Assembly (NCBI GenBank): GCA_027492205.1
Contig: JAOZFN010000010.1
Location: 61,924 to 125,923 of the forward strand
Origin: Thermoproteota archaeon
GTDB lineage: Archaea; Korarchaeota; Korarchaeia; Korarchaeales; Korarchaeaceae
DNA length: 64,000 nt
Reading direction: 5' to 3'
Below, in pieces: positions 50,939-59,566 of the stretch (within the stretch, counting starts at the first letter, position 1; each line of letters begins with the position of its first letter). Both the position numbers and the translations under genes were made by a program. The notes beneath the pieces are model-generated. The model saw nothing but the letters and a program-made list of their open reading frames with translations. It searched no databases and was not told the origin of the DNA.

Positions 50939-51352
50939 CTAGCCCAGAGAGCGGGGGTCTATCCTAGACACGCTCGGCACCGTATCGTAGGCCTCATCCA
51001 CCGAGATTATCTTCCCGTCGAAGAGGATCGCCGAGGCGCAGTGGAGAGAGTCGAAGTACGTGAGCCCGTGCCTCTCCCTCAGCTCCGAGGCGAGGGCGAC
51101 GGTCTCAGTCGTCAGCGGCTGCTCCCCCAGGTTCCTGATCCTCGTAAAAGCCCTCAGATCCCCTCTGACCTCGGCCTCGGCCACGCCCCTTGACCTGAGG
51201 AGGAGCTCGTACTCCAGCAAGGCGGACACCGCGATCCTGACGCTCCTGAGCCGCCCCTCTCTCAGGGCCCGAAAGAGCCTGTCCGCCGCCTCGTGAAGGG
51301 GGTCTGAGGAGTTAACCAGGGCTATCATCATGTCCAGCTCCACCACCGGCAA
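50939..51352 (-). CDS. vapC: VapC-type PIN-domain ribonuclease toxin
   Basis: A 137-residue PIN domain. The acidic residues are in place: VVELDMMIALVNSSDPLHEA (first Asp), VSALLEYELLL (Glu), HGLTYFDSLHCASAIL (third acidic) and IISVDEAYD (fourth). VapC toxins cut tRNA or rRNA. It overlaps the antitoxin gene by 41 bp, the usual arrangement, and is unrelated in detail to the PIN remnant at 46154. Confidence 0.9.
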   Translation of the reverse strand: MPVVELDMMIALVNSSDPLHEAADRLFRALREGRLRSVRIAVSALLEYELLLRSRGVAEAEVRGDLRAFTRIRNLGEQPLTTETVALASELRERHGLTYFDSLHCASAILFDGKIISVDEAYDTVPSVSRIDPRSLG

Positions 51353-51596
51353 TGGCTTCCCCCTCCAGCAGCCTGTCCGCCTCTCCCTCCAGCCTCTCGT
51401 AGGTCAGCTCCGGATTTCTGTACTTCCCCCTCAGCCTCTCGTACGGGTCCCTCTCCACCCTGACGACAATCTCCCCGCCCTTCTTCACCTCCCAGAGCAG
51501 GAGGTCCCCCTCCTCAATGCCGACCGCCCTACGGACGGCGGAGGGTACGGTCGTCAGCCCCTTCCTGCTGACCCTGCTCACTGCCACGGTCATCAT
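51312..51596 (-). CDS. vapB: VapB-type antitoxin with AbrB/SpoVT fold
   Basis: A 94-residue protein with an N-terminal swapped-hairpin AbrB domain (VSRVSRKGLTTVPSAVRRAV, GIEEGDLLLWEVKKGGEIVV) and a C-terminal acidic tail that would wrap around the toxin (NPELTYERLEGEADRLLEGE). It neutralises VapC and represses its own promoter. An AT-rich element (CTATTATTTC on the minus strand, about 51611-51622) lies about 20 bp upstream of the start. Confidence 0.9.
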   Translation of the reverse strand: MMTVAVSRVSRKGLTTVPSAVRRAVGIEEGDLLLWEVKKGGEIVVRVERDPYERLRGKYRNPELTYERLEGEADRLLEGEAIAGGGAGHDDSPG

Positions 51597-51778
51597 AGTT
51601 ACCAGTCTGTCTTAGAAATAATAGATTACTATGAAAAATTCGACTCTAAGACATACGCAGGGGCCGGGCAACCCCTCGCGTCCATCCCCGGGTGCCCCAC
51701 GCAGGAATGCGAGGAGCCCACCTGTCCGCGGTAGGTGTCTCTCCTGGTGGACGCTATCAGATCGCCTGATCGGGCCGG

Positions 51779-52333
51779 TCAGAGGGTGCGCTCCTCCCTC
51801 CAGACGTTCCCCCTCGGGTGGTAGCCCCTGTCCTCCCAGAACCCACCCGGGTAGCCCTTGGTGAACTCCACCCTCGTCAGCCACTTGGCGCTCTTCCAGG
51901 CGTACAGGTGCGGGATGATCGGCCTCGCCGGGAACCCCATCTCCTCCGGGAGGGGCCTGCCGTTCACCTCGAGGGCCACGATGGCGTCCTCGACCAGCGC
52001 GTCCTCCAGGGGGACGGACGTGTCGTACCCGTCCAGGCTCACGAACCTGACCCAGCGGGCCTCGGGCCTCACGCCAGCCATCTCGGCCAGCCTCGCGATC
52101 CTGACGCCCCTCCACCTGACCTCCCTAACGCTCCACCCGGTGACGCAGTGAAAGTCCCTGACGATCTCCACCTGCTCGAGGGACCTGAGCTCCCTGTAGC
52201 TGAGTGACAGCTCTCTCTCCACAAGCCCGGTCACGGTCAGCCTCCACTCCTCCAGGTTCACGCTGGGCCTCCCGAGCGCCGAGTACTCGATGAAGTCGCC
52301 GACCCACCTCTGTCCGGGCGGAAGTTCCGGCAC
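51779..52333 (-). CDS. Sulfite oxidase-like molybdopterin oxidoreductase
   Basis: A 184-residue catalytic domain of the sulfite oxidase/MsrP (YedY) family. The molybdenum-coordinating Cys is in IVRDFHCVTGWSVREVRWRG. Downstream marks are LDGYDTSVPLEDALVEDAIV, ALEVNGRPLPEEMGFPARPI and YAWKSAKWLTRVEFTKGYPG. No Tat signal peptide is present, so it is probably cytoplasmic, unlike bacterial MsrP. GTG 52333 follows a TATA-like GGATATTA by about 25 bp. MobB is encoded at 10393. The physiological substrate is unknown. Confidence 0.9.
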   Translation of the reverse strand: MPELPPGQRWVGDFIEYSALGRPSVNLEEWRLTVTGLVERELSLSYRELRSLEQVEIVRDFHCVTGWSVREVRWRGVRIARLAEMAGVRPEARWVRFVSLDGYDTSVPLEDALVEDAIVALEVNGRPLPEEMGFPARPIIPHLYAWKSAKWLTRVEFTKGYPGGFWEDRGYHPRGNVWREERTL

Positions 52334-52402
52334 GCGCCGCTCACTCCCTCGAGCCTAATATCCTAAATTCCATCAATACCCGACCCTCCACCCTCGATGG
52401 GG

Positions 52403-52987
52403 TCAAGGGGAGACCTCCCTCTCGGTGGAGGGGTCCACGGTCACGTACCTGTCGCTCCCCAGGTATAGGGTGGGCCTCACCCTGCCCAGGTCGACCGTCG
52501 CGTCCTCTCGAAGGGAGTCGGAGGCCAGGAGGGATCTCACCTCCCCCACGAACCACGTGTGATCTCCCCATACCCTGGAGTCCACCACTCGGCACTCGAG
52601 GGCGACGTAGGCCTCGTCGAGTATCGGCACCCCGAGTTCGGGGCCCCCGAACACCCCGATCCCGGCGGCCCTGAGCTTGTCCCACCTCTCCCTCAGCGAC
52701 ACCCTGCCGACGAAGTGTATCTTTTGGACCAGATCGAAGGGCAGGAAGTTCACTCCGAACACGCCCGTGCTCCTCACGTTGTCGTGGGTGGCCCTCTTGG
52801 GGCTGATTGAGACCCCGTAGAGGGGAGGCCTGTGGGAGATGGGAGAGTGCCAGGTGGCCGCCATGGCGTTGGGCTCACCCTCGGGGGACAGGGAGGTTAT
52901 TACCGCCGTCATCCTGGGGTTAACGGCTGCGAAGAACCTGCTCACGCCGATCCTCCGCATCACCATGGTTATCCTCGGGCCGGACAT
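52403..52987 (-). CDS. Flavin reductase-like FMN-binding protein
   Basis: A 194-residue protein of the DIM6/NTAB flavin reductase family: VNPRMTAVITSLSPEGEPNA, ATWHSPISHRPPLYGVSISP, HDNVRSTGVFGVNFLPFDLV and the late LDEAYVALECRVVDSRVWGD, HTWFVGEV. It binds FMN as a dimer and reduces it or acts as an electron carrier. It lies upstream of the molybdopterin oxidoreductase on the same strand with 70 bp between, so the two could share electrons, though this is inferred. Confidence 0.9.
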   Translation of the reverse strand: MSGPRITMVMRRIGVSRFFAAVNPRMTAVITSLSPEGEPNAMAATWHSPISHRPPLYGVSISPKRATHDNVRSTGVFGVNFLPFDLVQKIHFVGRVSLRERWDKLRAAGIGVFGGPELGVPILDEAYVALECRVVDSRVWGDHTWFVGEVRSLLASDSLREDATVDLGRVRPTLYLGSDRYVTVDPSTEREVSP

Positions 52988-53069
52988 AAACCCACCTGGT
53001 TGAGAATCGGCGAGGGCCCCGCCCCTTCAACCTCCCTTTAAAAGGAGGGACGCGCGGGGCCGCCCCGTA

Positions 53070-54530
53070 ATGGACCAGCGCAGGACGCCCCTGGTCGACT
53101 TCCTGAACGAGGAGGTCCAGACTTACTACAGGTGGTGCACCCCCTCGGTCCTCCTCGAAGCCCCGCGGGTGGGGGACGTCTACGCCACGGACGTGAGCGC
53201 CTCCCTGTCGGTGAGGGGGACGCTGGCAGACAACTCCGGAATATTCGAGGAGGCTCACAGGCTTGCCGCGGAGGCCTACGGGGCGGATCACACCCTGTTC
53301 AGCGTCCACGGCTCCACGGGCAGCGTGTACGTCGTGCTGAGGTACCTGAGCCTTATGTACGGTACGCCGCTGATCCTGGCGAGCAGGAACATACACATCA
53401 GCGTCCAGAACGCCTGCGAGGACTTTGGGGTGAGGTACAGGTTCATCAGGAGCCACTACGACCCTGAGTTCGACGCCTTCGTCCCGCCGAAGCCGGAGGA
53501 GGTCGTGGAGGCCCTCGAGAGGTATCCGGAGGCTAACGCGGTGCTCCTCTCCAACCCCACGTACGAGGGCCTGTCCTGCCGCCTGAGGGAGACGGTGGAG
53601 GCGATCAGGGGAGTCAGCGAGGACGTCCTCGTGATAGTCGACGAGGCCTGGGGGGCGCACTTCAGGTTCAGCGACAGGCTCCCGGAGACCGCGATGGAGG
53701 CGGGGGCGGACATCAGCATTCAGAGCACCCACAAGCAGGGCGGATCGCTCCAGCAGACCGGCATGATACACTGGAGGGACGAGCGGGTCGACTACGACGT
53801 CATGTGGGAGGCCTACCGGGGCTACGTCACCACGAGCCCCTCTTACCACCTGATGGCCTCGCTGGACGCCGCTAGGGCCCACATGGTGGAGAGGGGGGGC
53901 GAGGAGATCGACAGGCTGATACGCCTCTCCGAGAGGTTCAGGGGGATGCTGAGGGAGAGGCTGCCGAGGCTGGGCGTCCTCGACTCCGACTACCTCGAGA
54001 GGTGGTCTGAGCACGTCGGGGGGATCGACCTGACCAAGACCCTCCTCTCCCTCACCTCCTACCGGGTTACGGGGTTCTGGCTGGACGAGGAGCTGCAGAG
54101 GAGGTTCAGGGTCGTCCCCGAGACCGCCAACTACAACTCGCTCTTGTTCATAGCCACGTTTCAGCTGCCCGAGGACGCTGTTGAGATGACCGTGGACGCC
54201 CTCGGAAGCCTGCTCGCCGGGGCCGAGGTACCTGGCGGGAAGAGGCTCCTGACCCCGCCCCTCATGGACAGGCCCCCGAAGATAGAGCCCTACCTTCTGA
54301 GGAGGATGCCGAAGAAGCTGATCACTCAGAAGATACCGATCGACCTGGCGGTCGGCATGATCTCGGCGGAGACCGTAGTCACCTACCCCCCCGGCGTGCC
54401 CATACTCATCAAGGGACACAGGATCGAGAGGGAGGCGGTCGAGTACCTGAAGGCGGTGAGGGACGCTGGCGGGCTGCTGATAGCCAGGGACCCCACCCTC
54501 AGGGAGGTGGAGGTCCTCAAGTTCCCCTGA
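53070..54530 (+). CDS. PLP-dependent Orn/Lys/Arg decarboxylase-family protein
   Basis: A 486-residue fold-type I enzyme. SASLSVRGTLADNSGIFEEA and YGADHTLFSVHGSTGSVYVV are family-typical; VIVDEAWGAHFRF holds the PLP Asp and His region, and DISIQSTHKQGGSLQQTG holds the lysine that binds PLP. A C-terminal domain with PGVPILIKGHRI completes it. It should decarboxylate a basic amino acid for polyamine synthesis or pH control. TTTAAAA at 53037-53043, 30 bp upstream of ATG 53070, is its TATA box; the start is leaderless. Confidence 0.9.
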   Translation: MDQRRTPLVDFLNEEVQTYYRWCTPSVLLEAPRVGDVYATDVSASLSVRGTLADNSGIFEEAHRLAAEAYGADHTLFSVHGSTGSVYVVLRYLSLMYGTPLILASRNIHISVQNACEDFGVRYRFIRSHYDPEFDAFVPPKPEEVVEALERYPEANAVLLSNPTYEGLSCRLRETVEAIRGVSEDVLVIVDEAWGAHFRFSDRLPETAMEAGADISIQSTHKQGGSLQQTGMIHWRDERVDYDVMWEAYRGYVTTSPSYHLMASLDAARAHMVERGGEEIDRLIRLSERFRGMLRERLPRLGVLDSDYLERWSEHVGGIDLTKTLLSLTSYRVTGFWLDEELQRRFRVVPETANYNSLLFIATFQLPEDAVEMTVDALGSLLAGAEVPGGKRLLTPPLMDRPPKIEPYLLRRMPKKLITQKIPIDLAVGMISAETVVTYPPGVPILIKGHRIEREAVEYLKAVRDAGGLLIARDPTLREVEVLKFP

Positions 54531-54550
54531 TCTCAGCCTAGGCCGGGAGA

Positions 54551-56626
54551 TCAAAGGCTCGGGCGCCAGCGGAGCCTCAGCAGGAGCGCGTTGGCCACCA
54601 CTATGATGGAGCTGGCCGACATCACGAGGGCAGAGATCTCCGGCGGTATCAGTATCCCGTACCGGCCGTAGAGGGCTCCGGCCGCCAGGGGAATTGCCAC
54701 GGCGTTGTAGCCGGTGGCCCAGAACAGGTTCTGGACCATCTTGGAGTAGGCCGCCTGGGAGAGCTCGAAGAGCCTGACCACGTCCAGAGGGTCGCTCCTA
54801 ACCAGCACCACATCCGCGGACTCCATGGCGACGTTCGTGCCCGCTCCTATGGCCACGCCCACGTTGGCCCTGGCCAGCGCGGGCGCGTCGTTTATGCCGT
54901 CGCCTACCATCACGACGACCTCTCCGGCCTCCTGGAGCCGGGCTATCGCTCTCTCCTTGTCCTCCGGCATGACCTCCGCCACGAACCTCTCTATGCCAAG
55001 CTCCTGGGCTATGGCCTCGGCCGTGGCCTCGTTGTCGCCCGTGAGCATCACCACCGAGAGGCCCATCCTCAGGAGCCTCTGGACGGCCTTCCTCGCCTCT
55101 GGCCTGGGCGTGTCCGCGACGGATATCACGCCGAGGAGCCTTCCCTCCGAGGCCACGCAGGTTACGGTCCTGCCCCTGGACGCCTCCTCAGCTATGGCGT
55201 CCTCCAGCTCGGAGACGTCGACCCCGTACTCACTCACGAACCCAACGCTGCCGACGAGGATCTCCCTGCCGTCCACCGTTGCCACTGCCCCCCTCCCCGG
55301 CACGGCCCTGAACCCGTCGGCTGGCCTGGGCGAGCCGCCCGCCGCCTCCACTATCGCCTTGGCTATCGGGTGCTCTGAGCTGGCCTCCACGGAGGCCGCG
55401 AGGACCAGGAGCTCGTCCTCCCCAACCCCGCGGGCGGGCCTGACGGAAACCACCCTGGGCCTGCCCTCTGTCAGGGTCCCGGTCTTGTCGAACACCACCG
55501 TTGTGGCCGTCCTGAGCCGCTCGAAGACCCCGGCGTCCTTCACGAGGATGCCCATCCTCGCCGCCAGGCCGGTCGCGAGCGTGGTCACGACGGGCATCGC
55601 CAGGCCCAGCGCGTGGGGGCACGTGATCACCATGACCGAGATCGCCAGGGACAGGGCGAACACTCCCCCAGCCCCCTGCGCGAGCGCCCAGTACGAGTAG
55701 GTCGCCAGGGCCGCCACCACGGCTATTATCGTCAGGTAGTGGGCAGCCCTGTCCGCGAGCCTCTGGAGACTGGGCTTGCTCTCCTCGGCCTCCCTCACGA
55801 GCCTCACGATCTGGGCGAACGCCGTGTCCTCCCCGACCCTGACCGCCCTCACCTTCACGGCCCCGTGGGCGTTTATGGTCCCGGCGGCGACCTCGTCGCC
55901 CCGGCCCTTCCTGACCGGCCTGGACTCGCCGGTGAGCATGCTCTCGTCCGCGTAGGTCTCTCCCTCGACGACGACGCCGTCCACCGGGAAGGACTCCCCG
56001 GGCCTGACCAGCACTATGTCCCCGACCCTGACCTCCTCCGCCGGGATCTCTAAGATCCCCCCGTCCCTCACCACCCTGGCGGTGACGGGCGTCATCTCCA
56101 TCAGGGCGTCCAGGGCCGTCCTGGTGCGCCTGAACGCCTTCATCTCCATCCAGTGCCCGAACAGCAGGAAGACTGTGAGCGTGGTGACGGCCTCAAAAAA
56201 ATCGTCCCCCCCGAAGACGAACGTGGCCCCGACGCTGTAGACGTACCCGGAGAGGAGGGCCAGGCTCACGAGCACGTTCATCCCCAGCAGGCCCCTCTTC
56301 AGGGTGGAGTAGGCCCCCCTGAAGAACGGCCATCCGCCGTAGAAGACGACCACCGTCGACAGCGCGAAGATCAGGTACTCCATCCCCGGGATCTCGGGGA
56401 GCCTCAGCCCCAGAAGGCGGGCGAACCTAGAGTACAGGAAGACGGGAGTGGTTAGCACTAAGGAGACGAGGAACCTTTTCCTCATGTCGCGCTCCATGGC
56501 CCCGTGGTCGTGTCCGGCGTGCGCACTCCGCCTAGAGGAGATCCTCGCTGCGTGAGTCCCTCCGTGGCCGTGGCTCACGGGGCCAGCGTGACCCCCTTCG
56601 GACGAACCTTCCGCCATAACCATCAT
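54551..56626 (-). CDS. copB: Copper/silver P1B-type ATPase, CopB-like
   Basis: From ATG 56626 the product has 691 residues. A His-rich N-terminus (GGHAGPVSHGHGGTHAA, HAGHDHGAMER) stands in for heavy-metal-associated domains. The ion-binding motif in helix 6 is TCPHALGLAM, that is CPH rather than CPC, which marks the CopB (P1B-3) subgroup. The phosphorylation site is VVFDKTGTLTEGRP, and the hinge VVMVGDGINDAPALA. It exports copper, probably Cu(II), or silver. The frame extends upstream to 56896, but a TATA box at 56645-56656, 24 bp before ATG 56626, fixes the start. Confidence 0.94.
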   Translation of the reverse strand: MMVMAEGSSEGGHAGPVSHGHGGTHAARISSRRSAHAGHDHGAMERDMRKRFLVSLVLTTPVFLYSRFARLLGLRLPEIPGMEYLIFALSTVVVFYGGWPFFRGAYSTLKRGLLGMNVLVSLALLSGYVYSVGATFVFGGDDFFEAVTTLTVFLLFGHWMEMKAFRRTRTALDALMEMTPVTARVVRDGGILEIPAEEVRVGDIVLVRPGESFPVDGVVVEGETYADESMLTGESRPVRKGRGDEVAAGTINAHGAVKVRAVRVGEDTAFAQIVRLVREAEESKPSLQRLADRAAHYLTIIAVVAALATYSYWALAQGAGGVFALSLAISVMVITCPHALGLAMPVVTTLATGLAARMGILVKDAGVFERLRTATTVVFDKTGTLTEGRPRVVSVRPARGVGEDELLVLAASVEASSEHPIAKAIVEAAGGSPRPADGFRAVPGRGAVATVDGREILVGSVGFVSEYGVDVSELEDAIAEEASRGRTVTCVASEGRLLGVISVADTPRPEARKAVQRLLRMGLSVVMLTGDNEATAEAIAQELGIERFVAEVMPEDKERAIARLQEAGEVVVMVGDGINDAPALARANVGVAIGAGTNVAMESADVVLVRSDPLDVVRLFELSQAAYSKMVQNLFWATGYNAVAIPLAAGALYGRYGILIPPEISALVMSASSIIVVANALLLRLRWRPSL

Positions 56627-56814
56627 ATCATGAGTTAATACATCAAATATAAACATATAAGCCGGACCGCAGACACGATGATGAGACGAACGCAGTGGAA
56701 GCACACGAAGGTCCCGCCATCGTGGACGTGAACGCGGGAGGCTGGGATTCTCGAATTGTCGGACATCCTGCCATCCGTCAATGTTTAAATACAATATATC
56801 TGGAATAGACTTAG
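56627..56814. promoter_or_regulatory. Divergent promoter region of the copper module
   Basis: Minus-strand TATA (56645-56656, read ATGTTTATATTT) lies 24 bp before the ATPase start; plus-strand GTTTAAATA (56783-56791) lies 28 bp before the PepSY-like gene. Both give leaderless transcripts. It is a likely target for the PadR-TRASH regulator encoded downstream, but I see no clear operator. Confidence 0.6.
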
Positions 56815-57561
56815 ATGAGCGATATGAACTCGAGGGTGGCAGGCGCGGCCTTGCTGGTAGGGGCCGCCGTCGGATTGACCGCGCTCTACTGGACAATGCC
56901 GCTTGTGTCCTACAGGGGGTCTACGACACGCTGGTACCCCCCGCTCCACTGGACCGGCGGACCCGCCTACTCCCCCATGGTCGGTTCAGGCCCGGCGATG
57001 GGACACGGGTGGTCGAGGCCGGGCGGGCCCCCCGCAGGAGCCTACGTGAATCGGCCCACGACTGAGATGGACGACGCCGTCAGCGCGTTTGAGGAGTACG
57101 TCTCAACCTATCTGGGGGACGGTTACGCCCTGCGGGAAGTGATGGAGTTTCAGAACAACTTCTACGCGGTCGTCGTGGAGAGAGACACAGGCATGGGAGC
57201 GCTCGAGCTCCTCCTGTGGAAGGATGGCGGGAGGATAGCCCCAGAGCCCGGGCCGAACATGATGTGGAACCTGAAGTACGGCATGCGCCCCGCGTACGCC
57301 AGGGAATACTCGGCTAGCGTGGGCCCCGAGCGGGCGTCGGAGATCGCCGTGGGCGCCTTGGGGGAGGCGTTCCCGGGAGCCGAGGTTGAAGTTGAGGAGC
57401 CGATACCGTTCTACGGGTACTACACTATGGACTACAAGCTGGGCGGGGAGATGTACGGGATGCTGAGCGTGAACTCCCTAACGGGGGAGGCCTGGTTCCA
57501 CACCTGGCACGGCGGCTTCGTTCAGGAGGTCGAGCTGGGTCCCGGGGAGGGTGAGCACTGA
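56815..57561 (+). CDS. Exported PepSY-like protein of the copper module
   Basis: A 248-residue protein with an N-terminal anchor (VAGAALLVGAAVGLTALYWT). A Gly/Pro/Met-rich stretch follows (MVGSGPAMGHGWSRPG region) that could bind copper. Two PepSY-like repeats come after: DAVSAFEEYVSTYLGDGYAL with MEFQNNFYAVVVERDTGMGA, and ERASEIAVGALGEAFPGAEV with YTMDYKLGGEMYGMLSVNSL. The segment EPGPNMMWNLKYG between them is a conserved-looking Met/Trp motif. It is expected outside the cell, perhaps as a copper-binding protein. The stop overlaps the next ATG by one base. Confidence 0.68.
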   Translation: MSDMNSRVAGAALLVGAAVGLTALYWTMPLVSYRGSTTRWYPPLHWTGGPAYSPMVGSGPAMGHGWSRPGGPPAGAYVNRPTTEMDDAVSAFEEYVSTYLGDGYALREVMEFQNNFYAVVVERDTGMGALELLLWKDGGRIAPEPGPNMMWNLKYGMRPAYAREYSASVGPERASEIAVGALGEAFPGAEVEVEEPIPFYGYYTMDYKLGGEMYGMLSVNSLTGEAWFHTWHGGFVQEVELGPGEGEH

Positions 57562-57722
57562 TGTGCCCGTGCTGGATTTGGGGATCAGGCGGAGGGTGGA
57601 TGTTGGGCCCCGGTTGGCTCGTGTGGTGGCTGCCCGGACTCCTCGTGGGGCTCGGCGTACTCGGGGCGATCCTGCTCCTCCTCGGCGGATCGCGTCGGCG
57701 GGCGGAGCGCGAAGTGTCTTAA
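57561..57722 (+). CDS. Cys-Pro-Cys membrane microprotein
   Basis: A 53-residue protein that starts MCPCWIWGSGGGWMLGPGWL. It has one strong membrane helix (LPGLLVGLGVLGAILLLLGG) and a basic tail (SRRRAEREVS). The N-terminal CPC next to Trp and Met could bind copper at the outer face. Its ATG overlaps the TGA of the PepSY-like gene, a sign of coupled translation, and it is followed by the copper regulator gene. Coding is supported by overlap and the clean Cys/helix/basic tail layout, but the function is inferred. Confidence 0.6.
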   Translation: MCPCWIWGSGGGWMLGPGWLVWWLPGLLVGLGVLGAILLLLGGSRRRAEREVS

Positions 57723-57745
57723 ATTGACATTGGGTGGCCGGGTGG

Positions 57746-58252
57746 ATGGACGAGGGGTTCAGGCCCAGGGGCCTCATAAGGACGCTGATACTCCTATCCC
57801 TCTACAGGGGGAAGAGGCACGGCTACGGCATCATGGAGGATGTAGAGAGGATCACCGGAAAGAAGCCCAGCGCCGGGGAGGTCTACCCCTTCCTGCAGAG
57901 GCTGGAGAGAGAGGGCTACGTTAGGGTTGAGAGGGACAGGACCGGCAGGAGGAAGCTGTACGAGCTCACCGAGGCGGGTCGCCTCCTGGTGGAGGACACG
58001 GTAGAGAGGATGTCTGGTATCATCGAGGCCATAGTGGAGTCCAAGCTGAGCGTCTGCGCAAATTGCGGGGTCAGGATCTACGAGGGCGGCGTGGAGGTGG
58101 AGGTTAAGGGACAGAGGCTGGTGTTCTGCTGCGAGCACTGCGCCGCCAACTACCTGACAAAGAGGGGGATAGTGAAGGCCGTCCTTCGCCCACTGGGAGG
58201 GCGGGGCGCCGGGCACGGGCAAGACCACGAGGGGCGCCAGCCCCAGGCCTGA
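57746..58252 (+). CDS. PadR-family regulator fused to a TRASH-like metal-binding domain
   Basis: The N-terminal winged helix is of the PadR type (RTLILLSLYRGKRHGYGIME, SAGEVYPFLQRLEREGYVRV, GRRKLYELTEAGRLLVEDTV). It is joined to a C-terminal TRASH-like module with CANCGVRIYEGG and LVFCCEHCAANYL, in which the four cysteines can bind copper or another soft metal. Such fusions sense copper in archaea. ATG 57746 lies 24 bp after TTAAATTG (57719-57726), so it is preferred over GTG 57734. It is expected to regulate the neighbouring ATPase and exported protein. Confidence 0.85.
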   Translation: MDEGFRPRGLIRTLILLSLYRGKRHGYGIMEDVERITGKKPSAGEVYPFLQRLEREGYVRVERDRTGRRKLYELTEAGRLLVEDTVERMSGIIEAIVESKLSVCANCGVRIYEGGVEVEVKGQRLVFCCEHCAANYLTKRGIVKAVLRPLGGRGAGHGQDHEGRQPQA

Positions 58253-58309
58253 CATCGGCCTCCCCAGGATCCCTAATCCTTTTTGCCCGCCGCGGCTGGG
58301 GCGTGGTCG

Positions 58310-59527
58310 ATGACCTCTGACGTCAGGAGGCTGCTCGAGGCCCACGGGAGGGCGGAGCGAGAGGTCTACATGGACAACGAGAACTCCGGACAGGTTCCGC
58401 CAGAGGTCGTAGAAGCCATGCTGCCGTACTTCAACCAGGTTGGGTACGGCCACCCGTCCATCACCAACAGGCCGGGCTGGGAGGCCTTCGAGGTGGTTCA
58501 GGAGACCGCCGAGGCAGTGGCCAGGACCATAGGCGCTGACCCCGAGGACGTCCACTTCACCCACAGCGGCACGGAGGCCAACAACCTCGCAATCCTCGGA
58601 GTCGCGAGGGCGAACCGCTCGAGGGGGAGGAAGATAGTCGTGTCCGCGGTGGAGCACCTCAGCGTGATACTGCCGGCGGAGTCGCTCGAGGACGCCGGCT
58701 TCAAGGTCGTCAGGGCCCCGGTCGACGAGGAGGGCTTCGTGGATCAGGACGTCCTGGCCGAGCTGGTGGACAGGGAGACCGTGCTGGTGTCCGTTCAAAC
58801 GGTCAACCACGAGATCGGCACCATCCAGAGGGTGAGGGGGCTGTCTGAGGTCGTGAGGGACAAGAACGCAGACGTCATATTCCACACGGACGCGTGCGAC
58901 GCCTACGGCAGGGTCAGGATTGACGCGGACGCCATGGGCGTCGACATGATAACCCTGAGCTCCCACAAGATACTCGGTCCCAAGGGCGTGGGCGTCCTGT
59001 ACGTGGCGGACGGGGTGAGGGTCGAGCCCGTCCTCAGGGGCGCCTTGAGTTCACAGCCCCTCTGGCCGGGGGTGGAGAACGTCCCGGCCATGGCTGGGTT
59101 CAAGAGGGCGATAGAGCTCGCCTTCGAGGACTTCGACGGGGCCAACGGGAGGGTAAGTGGGCTCAGGGATCGCCTCATGGACTCCATACTGGATCGGGTG
59201 CCAGACGCCCTCCTCAACGGGCCTCGAGGAGAGGAGCGAGTCTCAGACAACCTGAACGTGAGCTTCCTTCACGTCGAGGGCGAGGCACTGACCGTCGAGC
59301 TCAGCATGCGAGGGGTCTACGTGTCCAGCGGGAGCGCGTGCACCAGCCGGATCCTAGAGCCCAGCCACGTCATGCTGGCCATAGGGAGGAGATACGAGGA
59401 GGCCCACGGGAGCATCCTGTTCAGGCTCACCCGGTACCACACCCGAGACGACGTAGACTACGTGGCCAGGCAGGTCCCCGAGGCCGTGGAGAGGCTTAGA
59501 CGGATCAGCCCTCTGGGCAAGGGGTAA
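58310..59527 (+). CDS. iscS: Cysteine desulfurase, IscS/NifS type
   Basis: A 405-residue class V aminotransferase fold enzyme from ATG 58310. MDNENSGQVPPEVVEAMLPY, HFTHSGTEANNLAI, VEHLSVI, QTVNHEIGTIQ, TDACDAYGR, and the PLP lysine in LSSHKILGPKGVGVLY are all visible. The persulfide-forming Cys is on the flexible loop VYVSSGSACTSR. It delivers sulfur to IscU, encoded 40 bp downstream. Its own TATA-like CCTTTTTG lies about 28 bp upstream. The first strand has MDNENSG in place of the more usual lD-N-A-A-T. Confidence 0.95.
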   Translation: MTSDVRRLLEAHGRAEREVYMDNENSGQVPPEVVEAMLPYFNQVGYGHPSITNRPGWEAFEVVQETAEAVARTIGADPEDVHFTHSGTEANNLAILGVARANRSRGRKIVVSAVEHLSVILPAESLEDAGFKVVRAPVDEEGFVDQDVLAELVDRETVLVSVQTVNHEIGTIQRVRGLSEVVRDKNADVIFHTDACDAYGRVRIDADAMGVDMITLSSHKILGPKGVGVLYVADGVRVEPVLRGALSSQPLWPGVENVPAMAGFKRAIELAFEDFDGANGRVSGLRDRLMDSILDRVPDALLNGPRGEERVSDNLNVSFLHVEGEALTVELSMRGVYVSSGSACTSRILEPSHVMLAIGRRYEEAHGSILFRLTRYHTRDDVDYVARQVPEAVERLRRISPLGKG

Positions 59528-59566
59528 ATACCCTCCCTGATTACCTACGTTATAGGAGGGTCGATA

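Noticed and set aside
52920..54554. 544-codon antisense frame opposite the PLP decarboxylase
   Set aside because: The sense strand carries an unmistakable PLP enzyme and the antisense product shows no recognisable fold.
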